Source: Laguncularia racemosa (Eukaryota; Streptophyta; Magnoliopsida; Myrtales; Combretaceae). From it: a stretch of 64,000 bases of DNA. The notes under the pieces are model-generated. The model was not told the origin of the DNA and searched no databases. It was given only the letters and a program-made list of their open reading frames with translations. A program made the translations under genes and the position numbers. The stretch spans positions 620,001-684,000 of the forward strand of contig JBBMOL010000248.1 in NCBI GenBank assembly GCA_037954665.1, read 5' to 3'. Below, piece after piece: positions 43,190-55,759 of this stretch. Numbering within the stretch: the stretch's first letter is position 1; every line of letters starts with the position of its first letter.

Positions 43190-44989
43190 TAACTGGATTT
43201 CTAATGTAGATTTAGACTAGTTGACAACTCACAAGGAAGAATTAGTATAAATCCCAAGTCTAATCTTCTAAACTCTCTCTCTTTTATTTTCATGCATTTT
43301 TATTTATACTACTTTCTCTATGCAAACTCTAATATATTATATAAAATGCCATTACATAAAATAATTAAGAAAGGGTCTTTTATTTATTTATTTATTTACT
43401 TTTATCATGAACTCTTTATTCATTTTATTGGTTTTATAATTTTTATGCATCATAGATTCCTTCGTGAAGAAATTATTAGTCTTAGTTTGATACATCTGTA
43501 GTGATAATTATAGGCAGAGCCCACTCTTCCTTTAAGGGAAAATCTTAATGACAGGTCTTACTCCCAAGAACAAGAATCATATCATACCTACTAAAACCAG
43601 TATTAAAGAAGAGTTTTGCCCATTCTTCCTCAATTCTTTCTCTTCTTGCTGTTGTAATCATCATTGGTATGTCAAAGTATAACTAGGTTTCATATATCTT
43701 CCTATCTTCCTTCTGATTAGCCTATTAAAGTATATCTAAGTTTCACACATCTTCTTTTCTTCCTTTTGATTCACCACATCTATTTCTATCAAGATTTTCT
43801 TTCTCATTTTTGCTTTGAGTTATTGCTTCCTTACATTTCTTTAATATCTTTATGCATTCTTAATTGCCTTAATCTTGCAATATCTACATCAATGGAATTG
43901 TATCACACATGTCCCCCCGATGTGCTTTAAATTCCTACAGCCTGGTAACTCAACCACAACATGGGGTTGATCAAAGGCAGTGCACCTTCAACCATGGCAA
44001 TGCCTCAGCAATTCCCTTGGCTAAAGTCTTAGTTCCTCCTCTAATATCTACCTATGAGTGTAATCCCTCAAACACTCTCTTATGCATATCTAACACAATT
44101 CCCTTAAACCATAAATTGCATGTTCACTTGGGGAGAGTAGCTATTGCATCCCCATTCCATATGATTTGTTATTATATATATCTACATTTTAATCACTGTA
44201 GTAGCAATACCACATGAATTATTATTATGCAAAATAATGAAAGCAATTCATGTCGCCACATTGCTATTCATGGTTTATTTATTATCTTCTCTTAAATACC
44301 CCTGCATTGGAAATGCCACCATTACTACACCCATTAGCTAATGCAATAAATATTTGTTATTACTACGGGCATAATAGATATTTTATACTTACCATTGATT
44401 AACTCCCCATTTTTTTAAGTCAACTAAATAATATAATAGGCATGTGATAATTATTACAACTCTATTGCATTCCTATTAAATTATAATATAATTCCCCTCT
44501 TATTCTATATGGTGAAGTGAATGAACTATAAATATTTATATTATTTTTATTTAAACAATAATTTTTACATGAATCGGGTTTAATTAATTAGCTAAGAACT
44601 CATTGAATGCTATTTTGAGATGGAACTCACTATATCATTTCGAATTGACTCTTTGAAAATCCTTGTTTCTAATAAGCCACTTGAGAAAAAAGAGTTAGAG
44701 TGATCTAATAATGATATCTTCCCCCATGGTTAGGGGACTTATTTGAACTACTACCATTGAATTATCATTCAAATTTAATGCAAAGATGATATATTAGTTG
44801 GTTTACAAATATATATATATATATATATAAGAGAAAGAAATCACTAAACATGTATCTCCTATATGATAAAAGTTTTAATGGTATTAATATATCACATGGA
44901 TAGATGAGTAGTATGTAAATCCTAATAAAATTCTAACAAAAAACATGAGTGATTGTCTTTTGGACAATAACCATTTTCATTACCATATG
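43190..44989. other. Intergenic, no supported gene
   Basis: AT-rich with a (TA)n run at 44810-44829. The 102-codon frame near 43909 has no recognisable features and no codon or motif support. Confidence 0.5.
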
Positions 44990-45394
44990 TTTAAATATCA
45001 TTGGTACTTTGACATCACTTAACTAAACATGTGGCGTATTAGTACAATAGATTTTTTCCCTTCTACTTGTTGTTGCCTAAAGAGAAGACGACTGCTTTAT
45101 AGATGTATACACTGGTTCAACAATGGTTAAGAAAGTAAACAAACAAAAAGTTAGGAGAATCTCCATCATGAAGACCTATATTTGAGGGAATCTTGCCTTT
45201 TATACTTCAATTCAAGATAATAAGGTTAAGTAGGTAATGATGATTTAATTGAGACTCCTTTATCTTAAATCTAAGAAGGGAAAAAAATTATTTTAAAATT
45301 TTAAAATAACAATATTCTACAAGATTTCTTATAGTAAGAAAAAAAATAATGAGACAGAGTATGAGAGTAAATTAGATGAATCTATTTGCAAACT
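44990..45394. repeat. Duplicated segment, copy B, left part
   Basis: Matches copy A at about 262-743 in direct orientation and ends in AAACT at the left border of the 10.4-kb gypsy element. Confidence 0.72.
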
Positions 45395-46264
45395 TGATAT
45401 GATAAGCTTTGTAAAAGAATTTGTCGTATAAAAATTATTTTAGGGATTGTAAAGGTGTTTTTAATATTTTTAGATTTTTGATAAGAGAAACAAGAAATTA
45501 AAGATATGTTTTAGGATTCTAGGCAATAATCACTTAAAACCTAAACTATCTGTATGTTTCTAAAGATAAGATAAGTACTGTAGTACACTAGAAGAATTAT
45601 AAACTAAAAGTTTAAAGGTTAATTGCCACAATTCAACACATGAACCGATAAGATTATAAATTGTAAGAGTCAAGATTGCTAGAATGTAAATAAAGGATTC
45701 TATTATTTAAGAAGACAAAATCTGACAACTATATTAAACAAGTATTTCTAAGTTTCCTCAACAACCCTAAGGGCATAGATGTAAATTTATTCACTTGAAA
45801 TATGGATAGTATTTAAAACTAATATCCATCTAAAGAAAATAATGTAAATTAATACGTCTTGTGGGTTCATGGATAGGGATCACGGGTGTAAAACTTAACC
45901 GTGATCCTCTATATAGGTTCAATTCTTGATCAACTTTGCTTAAAAGTTTACAACTTGATTTATAGCCATGTTTCAGATTGTGATCCCTTTTGTCTCCTTG
46001 TTATTTCTAATCACAAGCGTGATCTTGATGGTTAACCTCTCTAACCTTTCCCAAACATCCAACACTTTTATTAACTTCATTTTCAATATGTAGACCTTCA
46101 TTTTGGAAAATTAAAGTTATTTTTTACCATTTCCAAATGTATGAAACTAGAAAATTTCTACAAATGGCTCATCATCAACATTCTTAAGATCATTAATAAT
46201 TCTTCAAACAAAATCGTAAAGCCCTTATGCTCTTGCTCTTGTGATAAGACCATGATACTCATCA
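45395..46264 (-). repeat. 3' LTR of the old gypsy element
   Basis: 870 bp, matching 54868-55759 with many substitutions and small indels, one being an expanded (AT)n run in the partner. Confidence 0.9.
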
Positions 46265-47534
46265 TCTTTCGAGGCTCTTGAATATTTGCCCTCAAATTTT
46301 CATCCTCTACTAAGTCATTTGACACATATTGGGGATAAATTTGCAACGTTGAATGTTGTTGACACTGCATAATCGTCTAGAAGTTCAATCTTATAAGCAT
46401 TATCATTCACTTGTTTCAATACTTTAAAAGGACCATCCGCTTGTGGAGCAAACTTCTGCACTCTTTGATTAGAAAATCTATCCTTTCCCAAATGTATCCA
46501 AACCATATCACTTGGATTGTAGATAATCTATTGTTTGCCTCCATCACCTTAAGCTTTATTCTTTCTTACTTGTTGCTCTAAAAATTTATTCATTCTCTGA
46601 TGAAGCTTCTTCACCTTTTGAGCCTTATCTAACCTTGTTTGACTATCTTCAGGAGTTGATTCCTTTGGTAATATGTCTAATAGAGTTGTTGAATTATTAC
46701 TATAAGCAATCTCGAATGGAGTCTTATTGGTCACACCGTGTACTGATTTATTATATGTAAACTCCATCGCTAGAAGATACAAATCCCAATACTTAACATT
46801 GTGTTTAATTGTTGCCCTTAATAAAGCTCCAAGTGTCCTATTGATAACTTCTATCTGATTGTCAGTTTAGGGATGACATGTGGTGCTAAAAAGAAGCTTG
46901 GTTCCTAACTTACGCCATAGAGTCTTCCAAAAGTAGTTGAGGAATTTCACATCGCTATTAGAGATGATGTTGTATAGGATGCCATGTAGCTTCATAATTT
47001 CTTGCAAAAAAAAAAAAAAAAAAAACTGTGTAAGGAATATAAATAGAATCATTGGCCTTATGATAAGGCACAAGGTGAGTCATTTTATTAAATCTATCCA
47101 CTATAGCTATAATACTGCCTCGTCTTCTCTAAGTTCTAGGAAGACCCAACACAAAGTCTATACTAATATCTCTCCAAGGATGTGTTGGCATGGGTAATGG
47201 CAAATAGAGACCTTTTGGCTCCTTCTTAGATTTAGCTCACTTACAAACACTGCAACATTATATAATTCTATACGTGTCTCGAGCCATTCCTGACAAATAG
47301 AAGTGTTCTTGCAATGCTTCCAATGTTCACTTGTTGCCAAAATATCCTGAAAGTCCTCTCAAATGAGCTTCTCTCACTAATAGCTCCTGTAATGACCTAG
47401 TAAGAATATGTAACTTACTTATCTAAAAGAGATAGCCATCTATTAAGAAATAACCTTGAACCATAATACCATCTTAACATTGCTTAAGAATGGAACCAAA
47501 CACTGTATCCCCTTCATATGCTCTCTAATCAAAT
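46265..47534 (-). pseudogene. Integrase of the old gypsy element
   Basis: Pieces in several frames: zinc-binding region 47340-47230 (HFYLSGMARDT-type sequence, partly degraded), catalytic core near 47150-46870, FTYNKSVHGVTNKTPFE at 46549-46782, and the C-terminal VWIHLGKDRFSNQ...NVANLSPI at 46315-46506. A run of about 20 A's at 47007-47026 (+) sits in the core. The coding right end meets the nested element at 47540. Confidence 0.8.
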
Positions 47535-47539
47535 CAAAG

Positions 47540-48164
47540 TGATATGTCTATTCCAATTTCAGAATCACATAATCTCAATTCCAATTGATGATTCACAATA
47601 AGCACAATTTCGATAATCAAACGAACAATAAAGCAAGATAAACCCTAAACCCTTACTAGATATGATGCACTAGCAAGAGAATAGTCCTAGCACAGATTTA
47701 TTGATATGACACACAACAAGCCTAATACTATCACTCACTACAATCCACAGGATTGATAAAAGTATAAGAAAAATGAGAAAACTTAAACTTTGTGTATTTC
47801 TCAATTGTTAAAAGTTTAATGCCTTTTCATTAAAAAAGGGTATTTATAGCACTAAGGATAAATAAGCTTGAAACTACATAAAACAACCAGTCTAATGGAG
47901 TAAACCGCCAGCCTTGAAGACATCTAGGCCATCGGCCTTGAAAATGTGCACCGCTAGCTTTAAAAGGGAAAGGCCATTGGCTTTAGAGACTTACATTGTC
48001 GGCTTTGACGACTGACCCAAATAGCTAGGCCGCTGACCTTTATAGAAAGCTTAAATGTTTGCATCGCTGGCCTTTATGGCCGGCCTTAATGGGTTTACCA
48101 TCGGCCTTTGTGATTTGATTTTCCATCAAGTGAATTTGTAATTGTCATGATTTGATCCCTATCA
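47540..48164 (-). repeat. 3' LTR of the nested element
   Basis: 625 bp, TGATATG... to ...CTATCA. It contains TATAAATA on the minus strand near 47850 and several repeats of a GGCCTT-type phrase (47900-48110). Confidence 0.9.
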
Positions 48165-48490
48165 TCTCCTTAGACCTGTAGAAGATTTGACCTAAAATCT
48201 GATGGTTCTTTTGTTTTAGATGCAAATTTTTGTGATTTCTTGCAGAGAGACCAATCATTATGGCAATGAATCTGAACCAAGTCGCTTGGATTGAAAATCT
48301 TGGTCTGCTTATGTTTGTTGCCTTGAAGTTATGGCTACCCTTGAGTCTTCTTAAGATGCTTAGAAGCTTTTTGTTGAAGCTTCTGAATCTTCTAGGACTG
48401 TTCCACCCTACTCAATTTTTCTCCCAGTTCCTTCCGCCTTACGAATAAAGACTTCTTTCCAGTGGTTTTATTAACTTGTCTCTAGGCTTT

Positions 48491-48997
48491 TTACACCTCA
48501 GATGGTGACATAGGATTCAACACAATTCGCTCACTATCCTTCTGAAACACACAGGTGTTCCTAAACTCATCATGCAGCACTCTCCTATCAAATAACCATG
48601 GTTTACTAAGTAGCATATGCGATGCGCACATACGAAGAACATCACAAACAATCTCATCATGATACTTTCCCCCTATGCTGAATGGAACCTTGGCCCTCTT
48701 AGTGACATGTAGACTGCCTTGTTCACTCAACTAATTCAGTTTATATGGCTTAAGGTGTAGGGTAGTGACTAGTTGCAATTTATTCACTAGTGAAGCAGCT
48801 ACTACATTGGTGCAATTATTACCATCAATAAGAAGAGCACAAAGATTAACTTGGACCCTACAGGATATATGGAATAGGTTTTCCCTCTGTTCTTCCTTAA
48901 TAGTTGGAAAGATAGTTATTACCTCGTGTAACACATTGATAGCCAAACATTGATCATTTCCCTTTGTCTTCATGTGTTTCAGCATCTGCATCTTCAT
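48491..48997 (-). pseudogene. Protease of the nested element
   Basis: One frame with a TAG at 48728-48730. It contains LLIDGNNCTNVVAASLVNKL, where the usual active site is D-x-G-S/T; here DGN, so probably inactive. VTKRAKVPFSIGGKY...HMLLSKPWLFDRRV is the retropepsin C-terminal pattern shared with the outer element. Confidence 0.8.
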
Positions 48998-50290
48998 AAT
49001 ACTCCTTTAGCACTGTTGAAAAATTTGCTGACTCATGTATCTCTTCCTTACCATCCTTACTCTCAACCTCCATAGCAGTCATCACCCTTTTGTTTGGACA
49101 TTGAGTAACTATATGTCTAAAACCCAAACATTTGAAGCATTGGATTTGATGAGTCTTTCCACCTAATGACTTAGCCACTATTTGCCTAATGTCAGCTCCA
49201 GTAACTGCTTTCCCTTTTCTAGAAAATTCTTTCTCCCCTCTATTGTCAGTAATAGCTGTATTCTGTTCCACATTCTTATCAATTCCCCCTTTGCTAACCT
49301 GTTTACTATCTGACCCATATAGTTTAGTAGAGGATCTATATATGTTACTCATTGCTCTATATGGATTAGAACGCCTCTGTCTCTTAACTTTTAAAGCTAA
49401 CTAGATGACCTCATCAAGGGTGTCATATCGTTGTAGCTCTACTATATAGGCGATCTTATATTTCAGATTGGACACAAATTGTGCCATAGTCTATTCAGGA
49501 GGTTCGACTGCTCCACATCGAATCATTAGTGTCTTAAACTCTTAAACATACTCATCAACAGTTTTGCCTCCCTATCTCAATGTTTGGAGATGCAAGAATG
49601 ACTCATGTCTGTAATGTTCTGGAATAAACCTCTTCCTCAGAGCCCTTTTCATCTTTTGCCAAGTACGAATCTCAATATCGCCATCTCTCCTCTTACTGGC
49701 CATAAGGTTCTTCCACTAAACATACTCAAGTGTTGTCATTGATTTCATAACACTAAAAAAGTCCTTCCACTTTATCCTCCTAATCAAGGTATTCTTTTGC
49801 AGATCCCCTTTAAGCAAATGAGGGCATTTGCAATTTCACATATTCCAGACCCTTAGGCGGCCTAAACTCACGATTAAGATAAAGTTCATCCTTAAAGTTG
49901 TCATCTTTATCCTCCTGGTAAGCATGATACTCTCTTCTAACTTACCTGCCCCTAATTCATCCTAATGCTCCTTCCCTACATACAACATTAAGGGTTACCT
50001 TAGGTAGGGGTGCTTGTGGATTTGCCATTAGTTGTTGAGGTAATGTCATTTGATCGACTTACGTTGCTAGATTAGCAACAATAGTGGTTAGGTCTTGCGA
50101 CTGTTCTTCCAGAGTTCTCCTATCACCTACAACATGATATCCTTTACCTCCTCCTCTAACTTAACTGTTGGCTTCATTCCCAATTCCTCCATTAACACTG
50201 CTGTTTGACATGCTCTGTTGAATTGCAATCTTAATACAAAGTCCCAAATCCAATCAGACATTGCAACAACCCTAACGGCACAATCCCCAA
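48954..50290 (-). pseudogene. Gag of the nested element
   Basis: Open at 48954-49352 with a CCHC knuckle, CFKCLGFRHIVTQC. Upstream to about 50290 the gag core is recognisable but full of stops and shifts. The likely start is near 50220-50210. Confidence 0.75.
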
Positions 50291-50659
50291 ATTTCAATCT
50301 CCGCTCAATTCCCAATTCAATTCCACTTCAATTCACAGCACAATTGACAATACAAATCTTAACTTCAATACACACAAACCGCAACACAACCCTTAATTAT
50401 TAATTTGTGCCTAATCTCCAAATTATAACCACACAACCCATAACAACAACCATGGTATAAACCCTAATTTTCAATTTACTATCAATAACCAAGGCACAAG
50501 CCCTAATTACAATCACATACAAACAACAACACAACTTAAACATCAATCAACATTCAATCCCAATTCAATTTCAATCAACCACAACACAATTTACAATAAA
50601 AACCGTAATTTCTCAATTCAAAATTAATAACCACATCACAATCCCTTCCCTCAACCAAT

Positions 50660-50671
50660 GCTTTGATACCA
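50660..50671 (-). other. Primer-binding site of the nested element
   Basis: TGGTATCAAAGC, one change from the initiator Met tRNA site. Confidence 0.85.
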
Positions 50672-50676
50672 AAATA

Positions 50677-51397
50677 TGATATGCCTATTCTAATTTTAGA
50701 ATCATGCAATCGCAATTCCAATTGACAATTCACAATAAGCACAACTTCGATAATCAAACGAATAATAAAACAAGATAAACCCTAAACCTTTACTAGATAT
50801 GACGCACTAGTAAGAGAATAGTTTTAGCACGGATTTGTTGATATGACGCATAACAAGCTTGATACCATCACTTGCCACAATCCACAAGAACAATAAAAAA
50901 AGATAAACCTTAAACCTTTACTAGATATGACGCATTAGCAAGAAAATAGTCCTAGCATGGATTTGTTGATATGATGCACAACAAGCTCGATACCATCACT
51001 CACCACAATCCATAAGATAGATAAGAGAAGAATGAGCAAACTCAAACATTGTGTATTTCTCAATTGTCAAAAGTTAAAAGTCTTCATTACAAAAGGGTAT
51101 TTATAGCACTAAGGATAAATAAGCTCAAAACTATATAAAACAACCGGTTTAATGGAGTAAGCCGTCGGCCTTGAAAATGTGCACTGCCAGCTTTAAAAGG
51201 GAAAGGCCACCAACTTTGGAGACTTACATTGTCGGCATTGAGGGCTAGCCTAAAAACATAAGCCATCGGCCTTTATGGCTAGCTTAAATGTTTACACCAC
51301 CAATCTTTATGGCTAGCTTAAATGGGTTCACCACTAGCCTTTGTGATTTGATTTTCCATTAAGTGAACTTGTAATTGTCATGATTTGATTCCCATCA
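50677..51397 (-). repeat. 5' LTR of the nested element, with internal duplication
   Basis: 721 bp, about 96 bp longer than its partner. A stretch of about 115 bp (GATAAACC...CACAATCCA) is repeated in tandem near 50773-50886 and 50901-51010. Confidence 0.88.
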
Positions 51398-51402
51398 CAA
51401 AG

Positions 51403-52940
51403 CCTAACAACTTCACTGAATGGTACTAATCAAAACGAGCCACGTTGATAATGCATTTACAATAATATTGTTATGTGCTTACTTTTATTTAATACCGTAT
51501 ACAAATGACTCTAAAAATTCCATCCATCGAACATGCCTTTTTGACAACTTGCTTTGTCCCTTGAGAAGCTTAAGAGGTTCATGATTAGGATAAATGACGA
51601 AGTCCTTAGGAAGGAGACAATACTACCATACCTATAGAGCTCGAATCAAAGCATAAAGTTCTTTATCATATATAAAATAGTTTATAGCTAGACTACTTAA
51701 TTTCTCACTAAAGAATGCTATAGGGATTCTCTCTTATAGTAGGACTACTCCAATTTCAACACCTAAGGTGTCACATTCAAGTTCAAATATTTTATTAAAA
51801 TCAGGTAGCACCAATACATGCATTGTAGTGAGCTTTTGTTTAATCAATTCAAAACTCCTTTATGCTACTATACCCTAATGAAATGCCACTACCTTCTTAG
51901 TTATCTAGATCAAAGGGGCTACAATAGCACTAAAATCCCAAATAAACCAATGATAAAAAGCAGCTAAACCATAAAAATTGTGTACCTCAAGGGCATTATA
52001 AGGAATTAGCCAATCAACAATAGCCTTGACCTTTTACTTGTCAACCTTGATTCCTTCTCTAAAGATGACATAACCTAATAATATTACTTCCTCTTGATAG
52101 AAAAGGCACTTTTTGAGATTCCCATACAAATTCTCTTGCCATAGCGCAAAAAACATAACTTGCAAATGTTCAATGTGATCATTAAAATTAAGACTATAAG
52201 CTAGAATATTGTCAAAATATACTACTATACATTTTCCCAACAAGTCTTGCAATACATAATTCATTAAACACATAAAAGTACTCAGAACATTGGATAAGCC
52301 AAAAGGCATGACAAGCTACTCATATAAATCATGTTTAGTTTTGAAAATGGTCTTCCATTCATCACCGGCTTTCATTCTAATATGGTGGTACCCACTTTTT
52401 AAATCAATTTTAGAAAACAACTTTGCACCATACAATTCATCTAACATATCATCTAGTCGAGGTATGGGGGTACTTGTATTTAATTGTAATGTGATTGGTC
52501 ACCTATTATCCACACACATATACCAACTACCATCTTTCTTAGGCACTAATAATGCTAGAACCAAATAAGGGCTCATGCTCTTACGTACATAACCTTTTGC
52601 TAAGAGCTCATCTACTTGCGTTTTTTTAACTCCTTTGCCTTATTGGGATTCATCTTGTAAGTAAGCCTATTAGGTAGAGTCGCACTTGGCATCAAGTCAA
52701 TATGATGCTCAATTCCCCTCACTAGAGGTAACCTTGGAAGCAATTCATTAGGAAAAACATAAAAAAGAAGAAGTCAAAAGCTCCTAAATACTTTTAGGCA
52801 AACTAAGATCATTACTCTCATTGGGTTATTCCAAATAAGTCATCATTAACCACAAAGTATTCCCCATCTCCAACTCCTTCTCAATTTAACGCTAAGTCAA
52901 TAATAATGACTCCTCCTTAAGGGGTTGCATAGCCTATTGA
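51403..52940 (-). pseudogene. RT and RNase H of the old gypsy element
   Basis: RT is best seen at 52034-52309 (MPFGLSNVLSTFMCLMN, then YFDN in place of YxDD). Its upstream part, with an SKIDLKSGY-type motif, is near 52400. RNase H follows to 51410 with recognisable but stop-ridden motifs (ELYALIRAL region). It ends at the nested insertion. Confidence 0.82.
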
Positions 52941-53022
52941 ATAGCTCTAATATATGATATGCTCATTGGTAGCAATTGAACTCGCTTCCTATCCTTCAAT
53001 ACAAAATATTTGTTTTCTTTTT

Positions 53023-53379
53023 TTATCCTCCATGAGTTACTTCTTTTTTAAATAGCCATAACATCCCTAGCAAAATATGGGTGGCACTCATAGGTACAAC
53101 ATCACACTCTACTTCATTAGCATACTTGTTAGGGAATAACAATGGAACCAATACTCTCTTGGTCACATTGATTGCACTTTTATCATTTAACCAATGTAGC
53201 TTATAAGGTTGTATGTGATCAATAGTGGGTAATTTTAAACTTTCGACTAAAGAAGTAGTAGCAACATTGGCACAACTCCCACTATTGATGATAACTGCAC
53301 ATGCTACTCCATTAACTAAACATTTAGTGTGAAAAATGTTTTCCCTTTGCTCCAAATTAGTTGTAGGAGCAACACTCAT
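53023..53379 (-). pseudogene. Protease of the old gypsy element
   Basis: 118 codons open. The active-site region is IINSGSCANVATTSLVE (Asp replaced by Asn). It shares the overall pattern with the nested element's protease, so the two elements are related families. Confidence 0.8.
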
Positions 53380-53399
53380 AGATCACCTAATTACCTTAC

Positions 53400-54840
53400 A
53401 ATTAATTATGGACCGTGCTACAGCTAGCACCTTTAGGAAGTTGGAGTCTGTATAGTCGTTATCATTTTCTCCAACTACCTTACACTCCTCATTCGCAAGT
53501 TCTTCTTCATCTCCACTCTCCACTTCATTTCCAACCAAATACATAACCTTTTGGTTTGGGCATTAAGCTATGATATAATCATGACCTTGGCATCTCAAAC
53601 AACATATTAAGCTACACTTATCCCACTAGGACAAGATTCTAAGTACTTCAGCCTTGAGATATTTGCTCCTTATCTCCCCCCTTTCATCCACTTGTTTATG
53701 ATCTACTTTTACTACTGTTTTACCAACCTATAGTTTTGACTCTAAACTCGAAGTCTTATTAGCCTCAATGGCCATAAATGGAATATTTTTGGACTTATAG
53801 GGGTTTCACTAGCTTTGGCGCTCAATCGTAGTGGCTAGTTGCATAGCTTCTTTTAGATTAGCTACCTTATATAATTCAATTGAATTTCCAATCTCAAATC
53901 GTAACCCATCTAAGAATCGCAACGTAGCCTACTCATCATCTTCTCGTATCCCAACATGAATTCAAGTTATCTTAAATTCCTTAATCTACTCTTCAACAGT
54001 TTTATTACCTTGCTTCAGTCTTTAGACGCTCATGTAAAGCTCATGTTGATGGTGCTTAGGCATAAAGCGATTTTACATGGCCTCATGCATTTCTTCCCAA
54101 GTGGTAATTTCTTCCATCTTAGTGCCTCGCTTATACCTCTACACACTAGATCACCAGACCTAAGAGTACCCACTAAATTCCATAGTAGCTAATTGCACTC
54201 ACTCGAGATCCCCATAGCCACAACGCTTAAAGACTTTCTCAATTAGATCTAACCAATCAAGGAAATCATCTAGAGTGACTAACCCATCAAAAGGTGGGAT
54301 CTTTAATTTAACAATTTCCACTCTTCTTACACCCCTAGGCCATTGGACCCCTACTTCATCACCTTCTTCCTCATCTGGGTGTTCTTAGGGTAACTTTTGA
54401 CCTTCATATCGTGGTCCTACACCGCTTCACCTCTTGCCTTAAGCATCTCCATTCCTATTACTGTTTCTAGGTCCCCCATTGTTTCACTCTCTCAATAATG
54501 CTGGAATAACATGAAAAGTTTCTGAAGGTTATCCCTGAACTCAACTTGAGATTGAAGGAATGCATCATGAGACTGATTGATGGCGTCTTATGTTTGTTGA
54601 GCATAATCCATTATAACCCTCTGTTGTTATGCCAACATATGAACAAGCTCCTCACACAATAATGTAACCTCTTAGGATGTTTCTACATTTAGGTGTAACA
54701 CTGTAATCTTTCCCTTAAACTTTCCACTTTGCGTATCCATAAGCTCTCCCAATTTAGATGGACTCTCCATCAATTCATAAATAATATTTTCGTAGACTTT
54801 AAATGATGTAGCTGTCATTGATTCCCTTTTTTAGTACCTA
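53400..54840 (-). pseudogene. Gag of the old gypsy element
   Basis: Heavily decayed. A zinc-knuckle remnant (CLRCQGHD...) is readable near 53605-53549. The gag core around 54250-53800 is in pieces. No long open frame remains. Confidence 0.65.
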
Positions 54841-54855
54841 GATTTCTGAACCTAA

Positions 54856-54867
54856 GCTCAGATACCA
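54856..54867 (-). other. Primer-binding site of the old gypsy element
   Basis: TGGTATCTGAGC, one change from the Met tRNA site, directly adjoining the 5' LTR. Confidence 0.85.
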
Positions 54868-54937
54868 TGATGACACAACAAGCTTTGTAAACGAATTTTT
54901 CGTATGAAAATTATTCTAGGGATTGTAAAGATGTTTT

Positions 54938-54979
<42 letters not shown>

Positions 54980-55759
54980 ATAAAAAAGAAATTAAAAATA
55001 TGTTTAAGGATTTTGAAGAGTAATAATAGAAAACCTAAACTATCTATAGGTTTCTAGTGATAAGCTAAGTATAGCACTATGTTAGAAGAATTATAGACTA
55101 AAAGTGTAAAGGTTGATCTCTACAATTCAACACATGAATTGATAAGATCAATAAACGGTAAGAGTCAAGATTGGAAGAATGTAAACAAAGGGTTCTATTA
55201 TTTAAGAAGGTAAAAACTAACAACTGTGACAAACAATAAGTATTTATGAGATCCCTTAACAACCTTAAGGGCATAGATGCACCTTTATTCACTTGAAATA
55301 TGAATAATACTTAAAACTAATATCTATTTAAAGAAAATAATGTAAATTAGCACATCATGTGGGTTCATGAGCAGGGATCATGGGCATGAACCTTGACTGT
55401 GATCCTTTTTAAGGTTTTAATTCTCAACCAACTTTGCTTGGAAGTTCACAACTTGGTTTACAATCATGTTTCGGACCGTGATCCTTCCTGTCCCTTCGTT
55501 ATTGCCAATCATGCTCTAAGATCATGGGCAAGATCTTGATGGTGAACCTCTTTAACCTTTCCTAAATGTTCAACACTTGCATTAACTTCATTTTCAAGTT
55601 ATAGACCTTTATTCTCTTTCATCAATTCCATGTGTATAAAACTCAAAAATTTCCACCAATGGCATATCATCAACATTCCTAAGATCATTAGTAAATCTTC
55701 AAACCAAATTGTGAAGCCTTCATGCTCTTACTCTTGTGATAGGACCATGATACCCATCA
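54868..55759 (-). repeat. 5' LTR of the old gypsy element
   Basis: 892 bp, with an (AT)n microsatellite at 54940-54977 that is absent from its partner. Confidence 0.9.

Larger units (their letters stand above)
47540..51397 (-). mobile_element. Nested gag-protease-only LTR element
   Basis: 3858 bp with LTRs 47540-48164 and 50677-51397 (TG...CA) and a perfect CAAAG duplication (47535-47539 and 51398-51402). A primer site TGGTATCAAAGC lies 5 bases inside the 5' LTR and a short purine tract AAGGAGA before the 3' LTR. The 2.5-kb interior holds only gag with a zinc knuckle and a protease; RT, RNase H and integrase are absent. It would have depended on another element's pol. It lies between the RNase H and integrase of the host element, in the same orientation. 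Confidence 0.92.
45395..55759 (-). mobile_element. Old Ty3/gypsy retrotransposon, carrying a nested element
   Basis: LTRs are at 45395-46264 and 54868-55759, TG...CA. The target duplication AAACT is perfect (45390-45394 and 55760-55764). The primer site TGGTATCTGAGC (one change from the Met tRNA site) abuts the 5' LTR. In sense order: gag, protease, RT, RNase H, then a 3.9-kb nested LTR element at 47540-51397, then integrase. Excluding the nested element it is 6.5 kb. Many stops and frameshifts, an RT active site mutated to YFDN and clearly diverged LTRs show it is ancient. The integrase tail (DGPFKVLKQVNDNAYKIEL) is of the kind found in non-Tat gypsy elements; I do not assign a finer lineage. 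Confidence 0.93.

Noticed and set aside
43909..44217. 102-codon frame in the intergenic region
   Set aside because: No motif, no exon-like context, AT-rich surroundings.
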